Program-made: the position numbers and the translations under genes
Part shown: positions 51,789 to 61,045 of the stretch, piece by piece
Layout: each line of letters opens with the position of its first letter
Position numbering within the stretch: position 1 is the first letter of the stretch
Source of the DNA: an uncultured Acetatifactor sp.
Lineage (GTDB): Bacteria > Bacillota > Clostridia > Lachnospirales > Lachnospiraceae
Length of the DNA: 64,000 nucleotides
Direction: 5' to 3'
Assembly: GCA_910586835.1 (NCBI GenBank)
Contig: CAJUJU010000005.1
Location: 32,884-96,883 of the forward strand
Notes under the pieces: model-generated
Told to the model about the DNA's origin: nothing
What the model saw: only the letters and a program-made list of their open reading frames with translations
Database searches by the model: none

Positions 51789-52424
51789 TTACCCCTGCTC
51801 AAACTTCTCCCGCAGTTTATTCAGTGCTTTCTTCTCGATCCGGCTCACATAGCTGCGGGAGATCCCAAGTGCCGCCCCCGTCTCGTTCTGCGTACATTCC
51901 TTTTTTCCGCTCAGCCCATACCGCATCAAGAGTATCTCCCGCTCTCTTTCCGTCAGACTTTCCTTCATCAGCCGGAAAAGCCTCCTGATATTCCCCGTAA
52001 GTTCCATTGCATCCAAAATATCGGGCTGCTGCTGCTCAATCACATCCATCAGATGTATTTCGTTTCCTTCCTTATCCTGCCCAATGGGTTCAAAGAGAGA
52101 AACCTCCTTTGAGGTTTTCCGCTTGCCCCGCAGCAGCATCAGAAGTTCATTGTCTATACATCTGCAGGCGTAGGTTGCAAGACGCCCTCTCCGGTCATCA
52201 AAGGTATCCACCGCCTTGATCAGTCCGATGCAGCCGATGGAGATCAAGTCCTCCATATCCTCGTCTGCATTCTGATACTTTTTTGCCACATGCGCCACCA
52301 GACGCATGTTCCGTTCTATCAAAATATCCTTCGCCTGCTTCGCCTCTTCCGGGGTTCCCTCTCTCAGCAGCCGGATGTACTCCGTCTCTTCTCCCTGGGT
52401 CAATGGTTTTTGAAAGGTCTTCAA
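51789..52424 (-). CDS. sigK: Sporulation sigma factor SigK (late mother cell)
   Basis: 211 residues with a TTG start at 52424 and GGGGGG just upstream. Region 2 (LVAHVAKKYQNADEDMEDLISIGCIGLIKAVDTFDD) and region 4 (LTEREREILLMRYGL, NETGAALGISRSYVSRIEKKAL) are complete. The short N terminus MKTFQKPLT matches the SigK family rather than SigE. It is an intact single gene, not split by a skin element. It directs late mother-cell genes for coat and cortex in Bacillus; timing in Clostridia varies. It follows hemW by 62 bases. Confidence 0.93.
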   Translation of the reverse strand: MKTFQKPLTQGEETEYIRLLREGTPEEAKQAKDILIERNMRLVAHVAKKYQNADEDMEDLISIGCIGLIKAVDTFDDRRGRLATYACRCIDNELLMLLRGKRKTSKEVSLFEPIGQDKEGNEIHLMDVIEQQQPDILDAMELTGNIRRLFRLMKESLTEREREILLMRYGLSGKKECTQNETGAALGISRSYVSRIEKKALNKLREKFEQG

Positions 52425-52433
52425 AATATCCCC

Positions 52434-52480
52434 CCGCGGATTACTCTTAACAATAGTCTATGTGTCAGATTCATCCGCGG
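52434..52480. other. Inverted repeat flanking the sigK leader
   Basis: CCGCGGAT (52434-52441) and ATCCGCGG (52473-52480) are perfect inverted 8-mers with 31 bases between. On the minus strand the 3' arm directly precedes the GGGGGG ribosome site of sigK, so pairing could affect translation, or the repeat could be a protein site. Confidence 0.5.
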
Positions 52481-52486
52481 TGCCTG

Positions 52487-53641
52487 TCATGTCAGCAAAA
52501 ACTGTGCCATTACATAGCTGGCAAGATCCAACCCCCTGTCCGTCAGCGCCAGTCTGTCTGTCCCATCTCCATATTCCAACAAACCATCCCGTATATTTTT
52601 CTCTATCACGTCTCTGTAGACTTCCTCCGGCATTCTGCCGAAGTTCTCCCTGAAAGCCGACACGTCTACCCCTTTTGTCAGACGAAGCCCCAGAAACATA
52701 AACTCCTCCATCTGTTCCTCCAGGCTCAGGGCATGTATCTCCTCCCGACAGTCCAGCGGATGTTCCAGATAGGACGAAAGATCGTCCCCATTCCGAAACC
52801 GTACATTTTCAATCAGGGATGCCGCCCCTATACCAAGTCCCAGGTAATTTTGCCTTGTCCAGTAGCCGCAGTTATGGCGGCAGCAAAATCCAGGCCTGGC
52901 GTAATTGGAAATCTCGTACCGTCGAAAACCGGCCTCACCCAGAATTCTCTTTGTCTCCGCATACATCAGCCGGTCCGTATCCTCATCCGGAAGCGTAAGC
53001 TCTCCCTTCTCCAGCATTTCCCAGAGACGCGTCCCCTCCTCGGGAATCAGGCTGTAGGCCGAAATGTGAACTGGCCGGGGCTCAAGTTCAAGAAGCGCGT
53101 GCAGCGTCCTTTTCCAGCTCTCCGGGGACTGCCCGGGCAATGCGCTCATCACATCCACATTGATGTTGGTAAATCCCGCCGTTACCGCAGCGGCATAAGT
53201 CGTCCGAAACTGCTCCATGGTATGAATCCGCCCGATCCGCCCAAGTTCCTCTTCGTTCGCCGTCTGCAGGCCGATGCTCAGACGGTTCACCCCTGCTGCC
53301 CGATATGCCGCCAGCTTTCTCAGGTCAGCAGTACCCGGATTCACCTCCACAGTGATTTCCGCATCCTCCGCCAGGCGGTAACCCTCTCTCACGGCTGCAA
53401 GCAGTCCTGTCAGCTGCCCGGTCTCTGCCACGGAGGGCGTACCTCCCCCCACAAACACAGAATCTACCGTATAGTCCCCGTATTCCCTGGCCCGCGCCCA
53501 TGTCTCCTGCTCCAGCGCCTCCATGTAGGCCCTGCGGACACCTTCCTCCGCAGGAGCAGACAGAAAGTCGCAGTACAGGCACTTTTTTATACAAAAAGGA
53601 ATATGAAAATACAGCTCCAGACACTTGCCCTTATTTGTCAT
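52487..53641 (-). CDS. hemW: Heme chaperone HemW (radical SAM, HemN-like)
   Basis: 384 residues. The radical SAM cluster motif CxxxCxxC is present near the N terminus ([12 protein letters not shown], about 15-26), followed by GGGTPS, and a C-terminal HemN_C domain. Proteins with a simple CxxxCxxC and this length group with HemW, which inserts heme, rather than with true HemN. The ATG overlaps the lepA stop by 11 bases, the standard lepA-hemW pair of Firmicutes. Confidence 0.94.
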   Translation of the reverse strand: MTNKGKCLELYFHIPFCIKKCLYCDFLSAPAEEGVRRAYMEALEQETWARAREYGDYTVDSVFVGGGTPSVAETGQLTGLLAAVREGYRLAEDAEITVEVNPGTADLRKLAAYRAAGVNRLSIGLQTANEEELGRIGRIHTMEQFRTTYAAAVTAGFTNINVDVMSALPGQSPESWKRTLHALLELEPRPVHISAYSLIPEEGTRLWEMLEKGELTLPDEDTDRLMYAETKRILGEAGFRRYEISNYARPGFCCRHNCGYWTRQNYLGLGIGAASLIENVRFRNGDDLSSYLEHPLDCREEIHALSLEEQMEEFMFLGLRLTKGVDVSAFRENFGRMPEEVYRDVIEKNIRDGLLEYGDGTDRLALTDRGLDLASYVMAQFLLT

Positions 53642-55445
53642 CCAGCTTCAGCACGCTCATAAACGCCTTCTGGGGAATCTCCACATTTCCCACCTGGCGC
53701 ATGCGCTTCTTTCCTTCCTTCTGCTTCTCCAAAAGCTTCTTCTTACGAGTGATATCGCCGCCGTAGCATTTTGCCAGCACATCCTTGCGCATGGCCTTCA
53801 CCGTCTCACGGGCTATGACCTTTCCGCCCACAGCCGCCTGTATGGGAATCTCAAACAGATGACGCGGAATCTCTTCCTTCAGCTTCTCGCACATTCTTCT
53901 TCCCCTCTCATAGGCGGAGTCCGCGTGCACGATGAAGGACAGGGCATCCACCTCCTCACGGTTGATCAGAATATCCAGCTTCACCAGCTTGGCCGGCTCA
54001 TAGCCCTTGATGTCATAATCAAAAGACGCATACCCCCTGGAACGGGACTTCAGCGCGTCAAAAAAGTCATAGATAATCTCATTGAGGGGAAGCTCATATT
54101 TTAACAGCGCTCTGGTTCCCTCAATATACTCCATTCCCAGATAGCGTCCCCGTCTCTCCTGGCACAGCTCCATAATGGAGCCAATATATTCGCTGGTAAC
54201 CATAATTTCCGCGGTGACAATGGGCTCTTCCATGTGCTCAATCTCGGAAGGGTCAGGCAGATTGGAAGGATTCGTCAGCTCGATCACTCCGCCGTTGGTC
54301 TTAAACACTTTATAGACCACCCCCGGCGCCGTAGTCACCAGATCCAGATTATATTCTCTCTCCAGGCGTTCCTGAATGATCTCCAGATGCAAAAGCCCCA
54401 GAAAACCACAGCGAAAGCCAAAGCCAAGCGCCATGGAGGTCTCCGGCTCATAATTCAGAGAAGCGTCGTTTAACTGCAGCTTTTCCAGCGCGTCCCGCAG
54501 GTCGGGATATTTTGCCCCGTCGGCAGGATACATGCCGCAGTACACCATGGAAAGTACCTTCTTATAGCCGGGAAGCGCCTCCGCACAGGGGTTGTTCGCA
54601 TCCGTCACCGTGTCCCCCACCGCGGTATCCTTCACATTTTTGATGGATGCCGTGATATATCCCACCATCCCCGCGGAGAGCTCCTCACAGGGAATAAACT
54701 GTCCTGCGCCGAAATATCCAACCTCCACTACCTCTTCTCTGGCTCCGGTAGCCATCATGCGGATGGTAGTTCCCCGCTTCACCGTCCCCTCCATAATACG
54801 GCAGAAAATGATGACTCCCTTGTAGGAATCATACACGGAATCAAAGATCAACGCCTTCAGCGGAGCATCGGGATCCCCCTTGGGCGCAGGAATCTTCTTT
54901 ACCACCTGCTCCAGCACATCCTCAATGCCGATTCCGTTCTTTGCGGAAATCAGCGGGGCATCCTGAGCCTCGATACCGATGACATCCTCAATCTCCTCTA
55001 TCACCCGCTGGGGCTCGGCGCTGGGCAGGTCAATCTTATTGATCACCGGAAAGACGTCCAGATCATGATCCAGCGCCAGATAGACGTTGGCCAACGTCTG
55101 GGCCTCGATTCCCTGAGCCGCGTCCACCACCAGAATCGCACCGTCGCAGGCGGCCAGAGATCTGCTCACTTCATAGTTAAAATCCACATGTCCCGGCGTA
55201 TCGATCAGGTTGAAGATATACTCCTCCCCGTCTTTTGCCCGGTAAACCGTACGCACGGACTGGGCCTTGATCGTTATGCCCCTCTCCCGCTCCAGCTCCA
55301 TGTTATCCAGCACCTGATTCTGCATCTCTCTGCTGGTCAATAGCCCGGTATGCTCTATAATACGGTCGGCAAGAGTCGATTTACCGTGGTCGATATGTGC
55401 TACAATACAAAAATTTCGAATTTTGCTCTGTTCTGTCAAATCCAT
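53631..55445 (-). CDS. lepA: Elongation factor 4 (LepA)
   Basis: 604 residues, normal. GTPase motifs: [14 protein letters not shown] (about 16-29), [14 protein letters not shown]. The LepA-specific C-terminal domain is present ([26 protein letters not shown]). It back-translocates or remodels stalled ribosomes. First gene of the lepA-hemW operon with its own promoter. Confidence 0.98.
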   Translation of the reverse strand: MDLTEQSKIRNFCIVAHIDHGKSTLADRIIEHTGLLTSREMQNQVLDNMELERERGITIKAQSVRTVYRAKDGEEYIFNLIDTPGHVDFNYEVSRSLAACDGAILVVDAAQGIEAQTLANVYLALDHDLDVFPVINKIDLPSAEPQRVIEEIEDVIGIEAQDAPLISAKNGIGIEDVLEQVVKKIPAPKGDPDAPLKALIFDSVYDSYKGVIIFCRIMEGTVKRGTTIRMMATGAREEVVEVGYFGAGQFIPCEELSAGMVGYITASIKNVKDTAVGDTVTDANNPCAEALPGYKKVLSMVYCGMYPADGAKYPDLRDALEKLQLNDASLNYEPETSMALGFGFRCGFLGLLHLEIIQERLEREYNLDLVTTAPGVVYKVFKTNGGVIELTNPSNLPDPSEIEHMEEPIVTAEIMVTSEYIGSIMELCQERRGRYLGMEYIEGTRALLKYELPLNEIIYDFFDALKSRSRGYASFDYDIKGYEPAKLVKLDILINREEVDALSFIVHADSAYERGRRMCEKLKEEIPRHLFEIPIQAAVGGKVIARETVKAMRKDVLAKCYGGDITRKKKLLEKQKEGKKRMRQVGNVEIPQKAFMSVLKLDDK

Positions 55446-55478
55446 CGATTGTTCCTCATTCCCTGTGTTTTCCCCGTT

Positions 55479-55507
55479 ATTGTAGCAGAAATCCCATGGC
55501 TTGTCTA
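55479..55507 (-). promoter_or_regulatory. Sigma-A promoter of lepA
   Basis: TAGACA (55502-55507), a 17-base spacer and TACAAT (55479-55484) on the minus strand, 34 bases before the lepA start. Confidence 0.75.
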
Positions 55508-55597
55508 TATCCTCGAAGCTTCCTCACTTCCGTTTCAGGCCCGGCGCAGACTCCGAACCTTCCCCGAAAAATCTGCCTTTGAAAAATACCATGTACC

Positions 55598-55626
55598 TCC
55601 GAAAAAGATACCCCCTCTTTTTCGGA
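55598..55626. repeat. Perfect 10-bp inverted repeat
   Basis: TCCGAAAAAG (55598-55607) and CTTTTTCGGA (55617-55626) with a 9-base loop. It lies between lepA and the GNAT remnant. No long T-run follows in either direction, so terminator activity would be weak. The flanking sequence 55508-55662 holds no gene that I can see. Confidence 0.55.
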
Positions 55627-55662
55627 ATTGTTTTCCGACGGAAAAGGAGGCAATCATATACA

Positions 55663-55690
55663 TTGCAGCCGACAGATAACTACTTTATAA
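55663..55690 (+). promoter_or_regulatory. Retained promoter before the GNAT remnant
   Basis: TTGCAG (55663-55668), a 16-base spacer and a perfect TATAAT (55685-55690), 28 bases before the remnant's ATG. Confidence 0.6.
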
Positions 55691-55718
55691 TCAATGATAG
55701 ATTAAGATTTGGATGAGT

Positions 55719-55958
55719 AATGCAGATGCGTATTGAAACTCAAAGATTGCTGATCCGGGACTACACAATGGATGACGTGAAGGACTTACATACAAAATAT
55801 TTGCTGAATCCATCGATAGCATAAAGTCCGTCGGCTTGATGAAAAAACTCGGTATGCAGTTGGAAGGAGTCCAGCGAAGCCATACAAAAGATGATGACGG
55901 AAATTGGGCAGACCTCTATCTTTATGGCCTTTTCAAAAATGATTGGCATGTGCTGTAA
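55719..55958 (+). pseudogene. Decayed GNAT acetyltransferase
   Basis: The first part, from ATG 55719, reads MQMRIETQRLLIRDYTMDDVKDL, the usual N terminus of RimJ/RimL-like GNAT proteins, then stops after about 34 codons. In another frame the next bases read SVGLMKKLGMQLEGVQRSH and NWADLYLYGLFKNDWHVL, the usual C terminus, ending at 55958. The central acetyl-CoA-binding part is gone, so an internal deletion with a frame change is the simplest history. It is the only protein-gene remnant on the plus strand between lepA and rpsT. Confidence 0.85.
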
Positions 55959-56081
55959 AGGGCAGCAGAGAATTATACTTTCCCCAAAATGGGGTTTACA
56001 GAAAACCGCCCTGTCGCAGACGATTTTCTGCCAGATAACGCACTGGTTCAAGCGACATGCAGGATCATTCCGCACACGGCT

Positions 56082-57365
56082 TTATTCCCCGCCGCTCAGC
56101 ACCATATCCAAAATGTGGGCCAGAGGGTCGCAGGCATTCATGGCCTCCTCCACCGTATTGTTCTGTGCCCCAAGCTCCACCAGAAGATACCGATCCCTCA
56201 GATGCATGTTATAACGATATCCCTTCAGATAGATTTTTCTGGTGAGGCCCGGATAATATTCCGCCGCCTTCAGCTGCATCTGAAAGGAAAAGGCCAGATT
56301 GCTCTCCAGATTCTCATTGTACAGATAAGCGATATTTCCCGTCTTTTTGGTTCGGGAGAGCCCGTTGAAAAACATGAACCGGGCAGTCGGCCTTCCGTCC
56401 AGCTCCGTAACCAGCCTGGTTCCTTCCGGCATCTCGTCCCTATGTAAGTCGATTATCACCTGAATCGTCGGGTTGTCCCGCAGCACCTGCTCCACTCCCG
56501 GAAGCGCTCTGGAATATGCGTCGTTTCTGGTATCCGCATCATACGCTTCAGTATGGTGCAGCACCTGATAGCCATATTCCTCCGTCAGAATCTGTGTCAG
56601 CCTGTCGCCCACTCCCACGATGGAGGTAGCGGAATCTCCCGGAACAGAATCCACAAAGCTTTCCTGAGAATGGGTGTGGTAAATCAGGATCTGCGGTCCG
56701 GGTTCCTCCTTTGACACCCTCATATCCTTTTCCAGAAACCGGGCTACATTCAGCTGATCACTCCCCGCCATGGTATTGGAATCCACGGTGTAAAAACGTC
56801 CCAGCAATGTCTCATAGTCCGCCAGCGCCGCAAGGTCCACCTGTTCCATCCTCTCGTGGGGCACAAAGGCAGTTCCTTCTTCCCGCTGCTGCAGCACAGC
56901 CTCATTCTCCTCCCGCAAAAGCTCCGCCAGAGAACGATCCACCCCTTCCGGCTGCAGTCCCTCCGCCTCTTCTCTCCCGGCCTCCGAAATGCCTTCCTCT
57001 GCCTCCGCAAGAAGGATCTCCCGGACAGACTCCTCACTGTCCTCTTCCTCCGGAAGAATATGGTCCGTATATCCGTAAAACGGGATCAGGCACCCGATCT
57101 GTTCCTTCAGGAGCCAGAAGCTTATTCCGCTATCCTCCTCCGCAAAGGAAACAAAGGGGGCAAAGGACTCCGAGACCTGTTGTGTCACCGCAGATACCAG
57201 CTCCCGCAGCATAAAATACCGCATGGAATCGTCTGCGGTATCCCCTGCTTCCTCCGCCTTCCCCATTCCCCGAGTCTTCCAAAAAACGAATGCTGTTATA
57301 ATCGCCAGCGCGACAGGCAAAGCTTTTCCTGCCAAACGTCTCACGGTGTAATTTCCCTTTGCCAC
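56082..57365 (-). CDS. spoIIP: Stage II sporulation protein P (SpoIIP)
   Basis: 427 residues. An N-terminal membrane anchor (about 10-27) is followed by a long Glu-rich linker and the catalytic domain (about 215-425) with ILIYHTHSQESF and VIIDLHRDE, which supply the conserved His and Glu. SpoIIP is the amidase/endopeptidase that, with SpoIID and SpoIIM, thins septal peptidoglycan for engulfment. It follows gpr, as in Bacillus. Confidence 0.96.
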   Translation of the reverse strand: MAKGNYTVRRLAGKALPVALAIITAFVFWKTRGMGKAEEAGDTADDSMRYFMLRELVSAVTQQVSESFAPFVSFAEEDSGISFWLLKEQIGCLIPFYGYTDHILPEEEDSEESVREILLAEAEEGISEAGREEAEGLQPEGVDRSLAELLREENEAVLQQREEGTAFVPHERMEQVDLAALADYETLLGRFYTVDSNTMAGSDQLNVARFLEKDMRVSKEEPGPQILIYHTHSQESFVDSVPGDSATSIVGVGDRLTQILTEEYGYQVLHHTEAYDADTRNDAYSRALPGVEQVLRDNPTIQVIIDLHRDEMPEGTRLVTELDGRPTARFMFFNGLSRTKKTGNIAYLYNENLESNLAFSFQMQLKAAEYYPGLTRKIYLKGYRYNMHLRDRYLLVELGAQNNTVEEAMNACDPLAHILDMVLSGGE

Positions 57366-57418
57366 CGGACACTTCCTTTCGCCGTCGTTCTTTCATACCA
57401 AATATATGTCTGTCCCGC

Positions 57419-58339
57419 TTATTCCATGCGCATTTCCATGGCAATATTGATCCCCTCGGAAACCGTAAAACTGATCCTTTTGATCACCGCGTCAATATCC
57501 TTACCCGTCATATACATGTTATTCAGCTCCGGAAACGGCGGCCGCTGACGGCTCATCAGCTTCACGGCATCCAGGCCTTTTTCCTCCTCCAGAAGCTTCT
57601 CCAGCGCGTCCATCACAATCGTTGCGGAGTCCACCACCGTAGGAATACCGATGGCGATCACCGGAATGCCAAGACTCTGCTGTGTCAACGCATTCCGGTG
57701 ATTTCCCACCCCCGAGCCCGGCTGAATTCCCGTGTTGGTGATCTGGATGGTACGATTCAGTCTTTTTGTGCTGCGTGCCGCCAGCGCGTCCACCACAATC
57801 AGAATATCCGGCTCTGTCTCCTTCACCACACCCTTTACGATCTCCGAAGTCTCCATTCCCGTTCTCGCCATCACCCCGGGCTCCAGGGCACTCAGCAGGT
57901 TCATTTTGCTGCAGTTGTAGGCCGCTTTTCCGTACTCCTTTACAATGTGCCTTGTGATGAAAAGATTATCCACTGTCTGAGGCCCCAGCGCGTCGGCTGT
58001 CACCTCCCTGTTTCCAAGTCCCACCACCATCACATTCTGCTCCCGGTCACTCTCGGGTATGAGCGCCAGAAGCTCCTCCGCTATGCACTTTGATATTTCA
58101 CGGTGATAATCCTCATCCGATTCCGCCATGGCAGGCGCTTCCATTGTCACATAGATTCCCATGGGCTTACCCATGGCCTTCGCCCCGTTCTTTGTATCTA
58201 TGGAAACCTTTGTCACCCGCACATCCTCTTTTTCTCTGTAGTACTCCTCCACGCTCACTCCGTGCAGCTCGCTGTCAGCCTCGCTGATGCTCTCCCGCGC
58301 CTCAAGCGCAAGATCTGTTCTCACCTGAAAACTACCCAT
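57419..58339 (-). CDS. gpr: Germination protease GPR (A25)
   Basis: 306 residues from ATG 58339, seven bases after AGGAG; a GTG one codon upstream is possible. GPR degrades small acid-soluble spore proteins at germination after removal of an N-terminal propeptide; here the start of the mature region resembles VRTDLALEARE. The core segments VVGLGNREVTADALGP and VGNHRNALTQQSLGIPVIAIGIPTVVD are intact. It is divergent from rpsT and precedes spoIIP. Confidence 0.97.
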   Translation of the reverse strand: MGSFQVRTDLALEARESISEADSELHGVSVEEYYREKEDVRVTKVSIDTKNGAKAMGKPMGIYVTMEAPAMAESDEDYHREISKCIAEELLALIPESDREQNVMVVGLGNREVTADALGPQTVDNLFITRHIVKEYGKAAYNCSKMNLLSALEPGVMARTGMETSEIVKGVVKETEPDILIVVDALAARSTKRLNRTIQITNTGIQPGSGVGNHRNALTQQSLGIPVIAIGIPTVVDSATIVMDALEKLLEEEKGLDAVKLMSRQRPPFPELNNMYMTGKDIDAVIKRISFTVSEGINIAMEMRME

Positions 58340-58394
58340 CACTCTTCTCCTGCTACCATAAAAACTTTTTCCTATTTTTTGCGAAAAAACGTTG

Positions 58395-58424
58395 AATTAT
58401 GTATTGACAAAGTTTCTATTATTT
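58395..58424 (-). promoter_or_regulatory. Possible sigma-G/F-type promoter of gpr
   Basis: On the minus strand AAATA (58420-58424), an 18-base spacer and CATAATT (58395-58401) resemble the forespore consensus (GHATR / CATWMTA), with one mismatch in each box. It lies 56 bases before gpr and overlaps the rpsT promoter head-on. Confidence 0.4.
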
Positions 58425-58432
58425 ACTAAACT
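58404..58432 (+). promoter_or_regulatory. Sigma-A promoter of rpsT
   Basis: A perfect TTGACA (58404-58409), a 17-base spacer and TAAACT (58427-58432). It gives a leader of about 85 bases before the TTG start. Confidence 0.65.
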
Positions 58433-58523
58433 ACTATAGTGTGTTTGCATTAGTCCTCCGTGTCTGGCTAAGGCGAAACAGAGAAAACAGGAATTGATTG
58501 TATACAAATTGGAGGTGTACGAC

Positions 58524-58787
58524 TTGGCTAACATTAAATCCGCAAAGAAGAGAATTCTGGTTAACCGCACAAAGGCTGACAGAAACAAAGCCATCAGATC
58601 CAGCGTAAAGACCGCTATGAAGAAGGTATTTGCCGCTGTGGAGACAGGTGACAAGGCTGCTGCAAAGAATCAGCTGATTGCTGCCACCAAGACCATCGAG
58701 ATGGCCGGAAGTAAGGGCGTTTATCACAAGAACAATGTGGCCCGCAAGGTTTCCCGCATCAGCAGAGCCGTCAACGAGATGGCATAA
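58524..58787 (+). CDS. rpsT: 30S ribosomal protein S20
   Basis: 87 residues with a TTG start at 58524: GGAGG lies eight bases upstream and the family begins (M)ANIKSAKKRILVNRTK. An upstream in-frame start at 58494 precedes the ribosome site and is unlikely. S20 binds 16S rRNA. A UUG start is known in some rpsT genes, where it limits translation and allows feedback. Very basic, Lys/Ala-rich. Confidence 0.97.
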   Translation: MANIKSAKKRILVNRTKADRNKAIRSSVKTAMKKVFAAVETGDKAAAKNQLIAATKTIEMAGSKGVYHKNNVARKVSRISRAVNEMA

Positions 58788-58804
58788 GGCTGCCAGATCC
58801 ATAT

Positions 58805-58870
58805 TTATAAAAATAAAGAATCCGAACATCTATACCGTCATGTAGATGTTCGGATTCTTTATTTTTATAA
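58805..58870. terminator. Bidirectional terminator between rpsT and the TPM gene
   Basis: Two perfect 28-base arms (58805-58832 and 58843-58870) around a 10-base loop. The stem centre is CCGAACATCTA, and its AT-rich base supplies T-rich tails on both strands. It ends rpsT from the left and the TPM gene from the right. Confidence 0.92.
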
Positions 58871-58879
58871 GAATCTGTA

Positions 58880-59794
58880 TCAGTGTCTGTGACCGCCGCC
58901 GCCATGGCTGGCTCCGCTTCTGCTGACATGGTGTCCGCCGCCTCCGCTCCCGCGACTGCCGCCTCCGCTGCTGCTTTCCCTTTGAATATGTCTCTTTACC
59001 ACATTCTTCCGAATCAGGTCATCCCCGCTGTTTTGCATCACAGGCTTTCCGCCCACCACATAAGCGTTGACCGCAACCGTTTGACCCGCTCTGTTTTTCC
59101 CCAGATGCGAGGCCCCATAGATAAGCGCCACAAGGACGGAAGCCAGAACTGCTCCCACATAATATGTTCCGCTCACATGAATCAGAGCGCCGCCGTCCAA
59201 ATAGCTGCATACCTTATCTATATAACTCAGATATGCCTTACAGGGATCACTGTCATAGTAATCATCCACTGCATACAATACACTCTCCACATCATACGCA
59301 CTCAGCGCCTCCTCCACCTTGCCGCTGGTAGACAGCCACTCGCCTCTCTGCCCCGGGTAACGGTTGTCGATCAGAATGGAACCGTCTCCCTCAAACCCTT
59401 TATTAAAGCCAAAGGCACTTCTATCCCAGAAGTCATCCGCAATATCTGTCATATTCTGTTCCCAATCGTCGGAACGATAACCATACTGCTCCTGCGCTTC
59501 CGCTCCTTCCACCGCCCGGCTGAAGGTTACAATGACAAAATCCGCCCCATACTCCGCTTCCTTTTGGGCAATATACTGTCTGAGCTTTTCCTCCTCTTCC
59601 TCCGTCAGGATTTCTGCAAAATCAAAGACACGCTCCGCAGGCGCCGCCGTGTTGGTTCTGGTCATTCCACTCTTGAGGGCATGCCGGATTCCTACTGCAG
59701 CGGTCAGGCAAAACAGGATCCCCACCACGACAAACCAGATACGAAAATAGTGCAGATACTGCTTTTTTGCTTCTTTTTTTAACTCTTTATTCAT
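58880..59794 (-). CDS. TPM-domain membrane protein with Gly/Ser/His-rich tail
   Basis: 304 residues. A membrane helix (about 16-36) precedes a TPM domain (about 52-175; VFDFAEILTEEEEEKLRQYIAQ, ADFVIVTFS). A second helix lies near 205-226. The last 35 residues are Gly/Ser/His-rich. TPM proteins are linked to membrane-protein turnover or acid phosphatase-like activity; the exact role is unknown. It follows the zinc-ribbon gene by 12 bases, so the two form an operon. Confidence 0.85.
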   Translation of the reverse strand: MNKELKKEAKKQYLHYFRIWFVVVGILFCLTAAVGIRHALKSGMTRTNTAAPAERVFDFAEILTEEEEEKLRQYIAQKEAEYGADFVIVTFSRAVEGAEAQEQYGYRSDDWEQNMTDIADDFWDRSAFGFNKGFEGDGSILIDNRYPGQRGEWLSTSGKVEEALSAYDVESVLYAVDDYYDSDPCKAYLSYIDKVCSYLDGGALIHVSGTYYVGAVLASVLVALIYGASHLGKNRAGQTVAVNAYVVGGKPVMQNSGDDLIRKNVVKRHIQRESSSGGGSRGSGGGGHHVSRSGASHGGGGHRH

Positions 59795-59806
59795 CTGTGC
59801 CCCCTC

Positions 59807-60796
59807 CTACAGCCAGGATATCAACAGCGGAACCATAACCAGAACCGCCATGACACATCCCCACAATGTACAGATATAGGCCAGGGCCTTTTTCATTGAC
59901 GTGGGTGCTTCCCCTACAATCTTTCCCGTCTGACCGTTGACGTAAAAGGGATATTCCTTTCCGTCATAGGTATACAGATATTTCCAGACAGGCAGAAGTC
60001 CATAGTCGGCGCTGCTCTTTCTGACCTGCACCTCCTGATTTACCGTCCGGACAGAATTGTAGCCCGCATAGCTTTCCCGCAGCAGCTTTTCCGCGTCCTC
60101 GTTCATCTTGGTTCGTGCCCTGTTCTCCAAAGCATCCGAGGACATATTATATTTCTCGGCATAAAAACCGGACATATATTCCGGGGTAAAGGAAATCAGC
60201 TGCTCATAATTGTAGGGCTCCATCAGATCCATCACATCATCCGGCATGGCCTCGGAAGCATCCACCGGCATTTTATCAAAGGTGATATCCATATCCCGGT
60301 TGACCGCAAAATGAGATGTCTCCGTATACTCCGTATCACCGCTCCGCCAGACCTTAACCTTGGTTGCTTCCCCCTGAAAGATACAATGCGTATCATAATG
60401 AAACAGCCAGTAGGGCACATAGATTCCCTTCATGCCGTTAAGCCGCACCTCCGAAAGAAAGTCCACAGGAGCAAACAGGTTCTTTTTGAACCGCTCTCTG
60501 ATAGATTTCTTACAGCTCTCTTTCCCCAACTGAAAAGGCAGAATCAGAGCCGGTGCATAACTCCCCTCCACGCGCTCATTCAGAATCAGATAACTGTCAC
60601 AGTACGGACACTGTGTGGCGGAGGTATGCTGTTCCAGAGGCACCTCGCCGCTGCAGTTGGGGCAGACAGACAATTCCGGAGACGTGCCGTTGGAAAGCTC
60701 TTCACTCTTTTCGCTTTCACAGAAGGGACAAAACATGGTGTGCCGCTCCGGACTGTAGACCACGTTTCCCCCACAGTTTTTACATTTAAAATACAT
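59807..60796 (-). CDS. Double zinc-ribbon protein with C-terminal membrane anchor
   Basis: 329 residues. Two zinc ribbons stand at the N terminus: C5/C8/C23/C26 and C45/C48/C63/C66. A soluble middle (about 75-295) with no family I recognise is followed by a hydrophobic C terminus (about 305-328). This build, like TFIIB-type zinc-ribbon proteins of Clostridia, is often encoded with TPM genes. Function unknown; with its neighbour it may form a membrane complex. Confidence 0.8.
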   Translation of the reverse strand: MYFKCKNCGGNVVYSPERHTMFCPFCESEKSEELSNGTSPELSVCPNCSGEVPLEQHTSATQCPYCDSYLILNERVEGSYAPALILPFQLGKESCKKSIRERFKKNLFAPVDFLSEVRLNGMKGIYVPYWLFHYDTHCIFQGEATKVKVWRSGDTEYTETSHFAVNRDMDITFDKMPVDASEAMPDDVMDLMEPYNYEQLISFTPEYMSGFYAEKYNMSSDALENRARTKMNEDAEKLLRESYAGYNSVRTVNQEVQVRKSSADYGLLPVWKYLYTYDGKEYPFYVNGQTGKIVGEAPTSMKKALAYICTLWGCVMAVLVMVPLLISWL

Positions 60797-61045
60797 TGTG
60801 GAATCCTCTCTTGTATATCCTATTTTAACATTGGGAGGTTTAGAATAGGCGCATGCCGCAAATAAAGCTGTTTATTTCAAAAACGCCCGGTACAGCGATT
60901 TCCGCCGGACCCGACGCCTTTTATCCTGTACTTTATTTGTATGACGATTTTTCAGCACCTTTCTTTTTCAGAAATATCATACCATGATTTCTCCCTTTTT
61001 TCAATCACATCCTTCCCACACAGGCATTCTCAGATTATTTCTCAG

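Noticed and set aside
55759..56075. 104-codon frame on the minus strand across the GNAT remnant
   Set aside because: It is antisense to recognisable GNAT sequence and has no ribosome site or family features.
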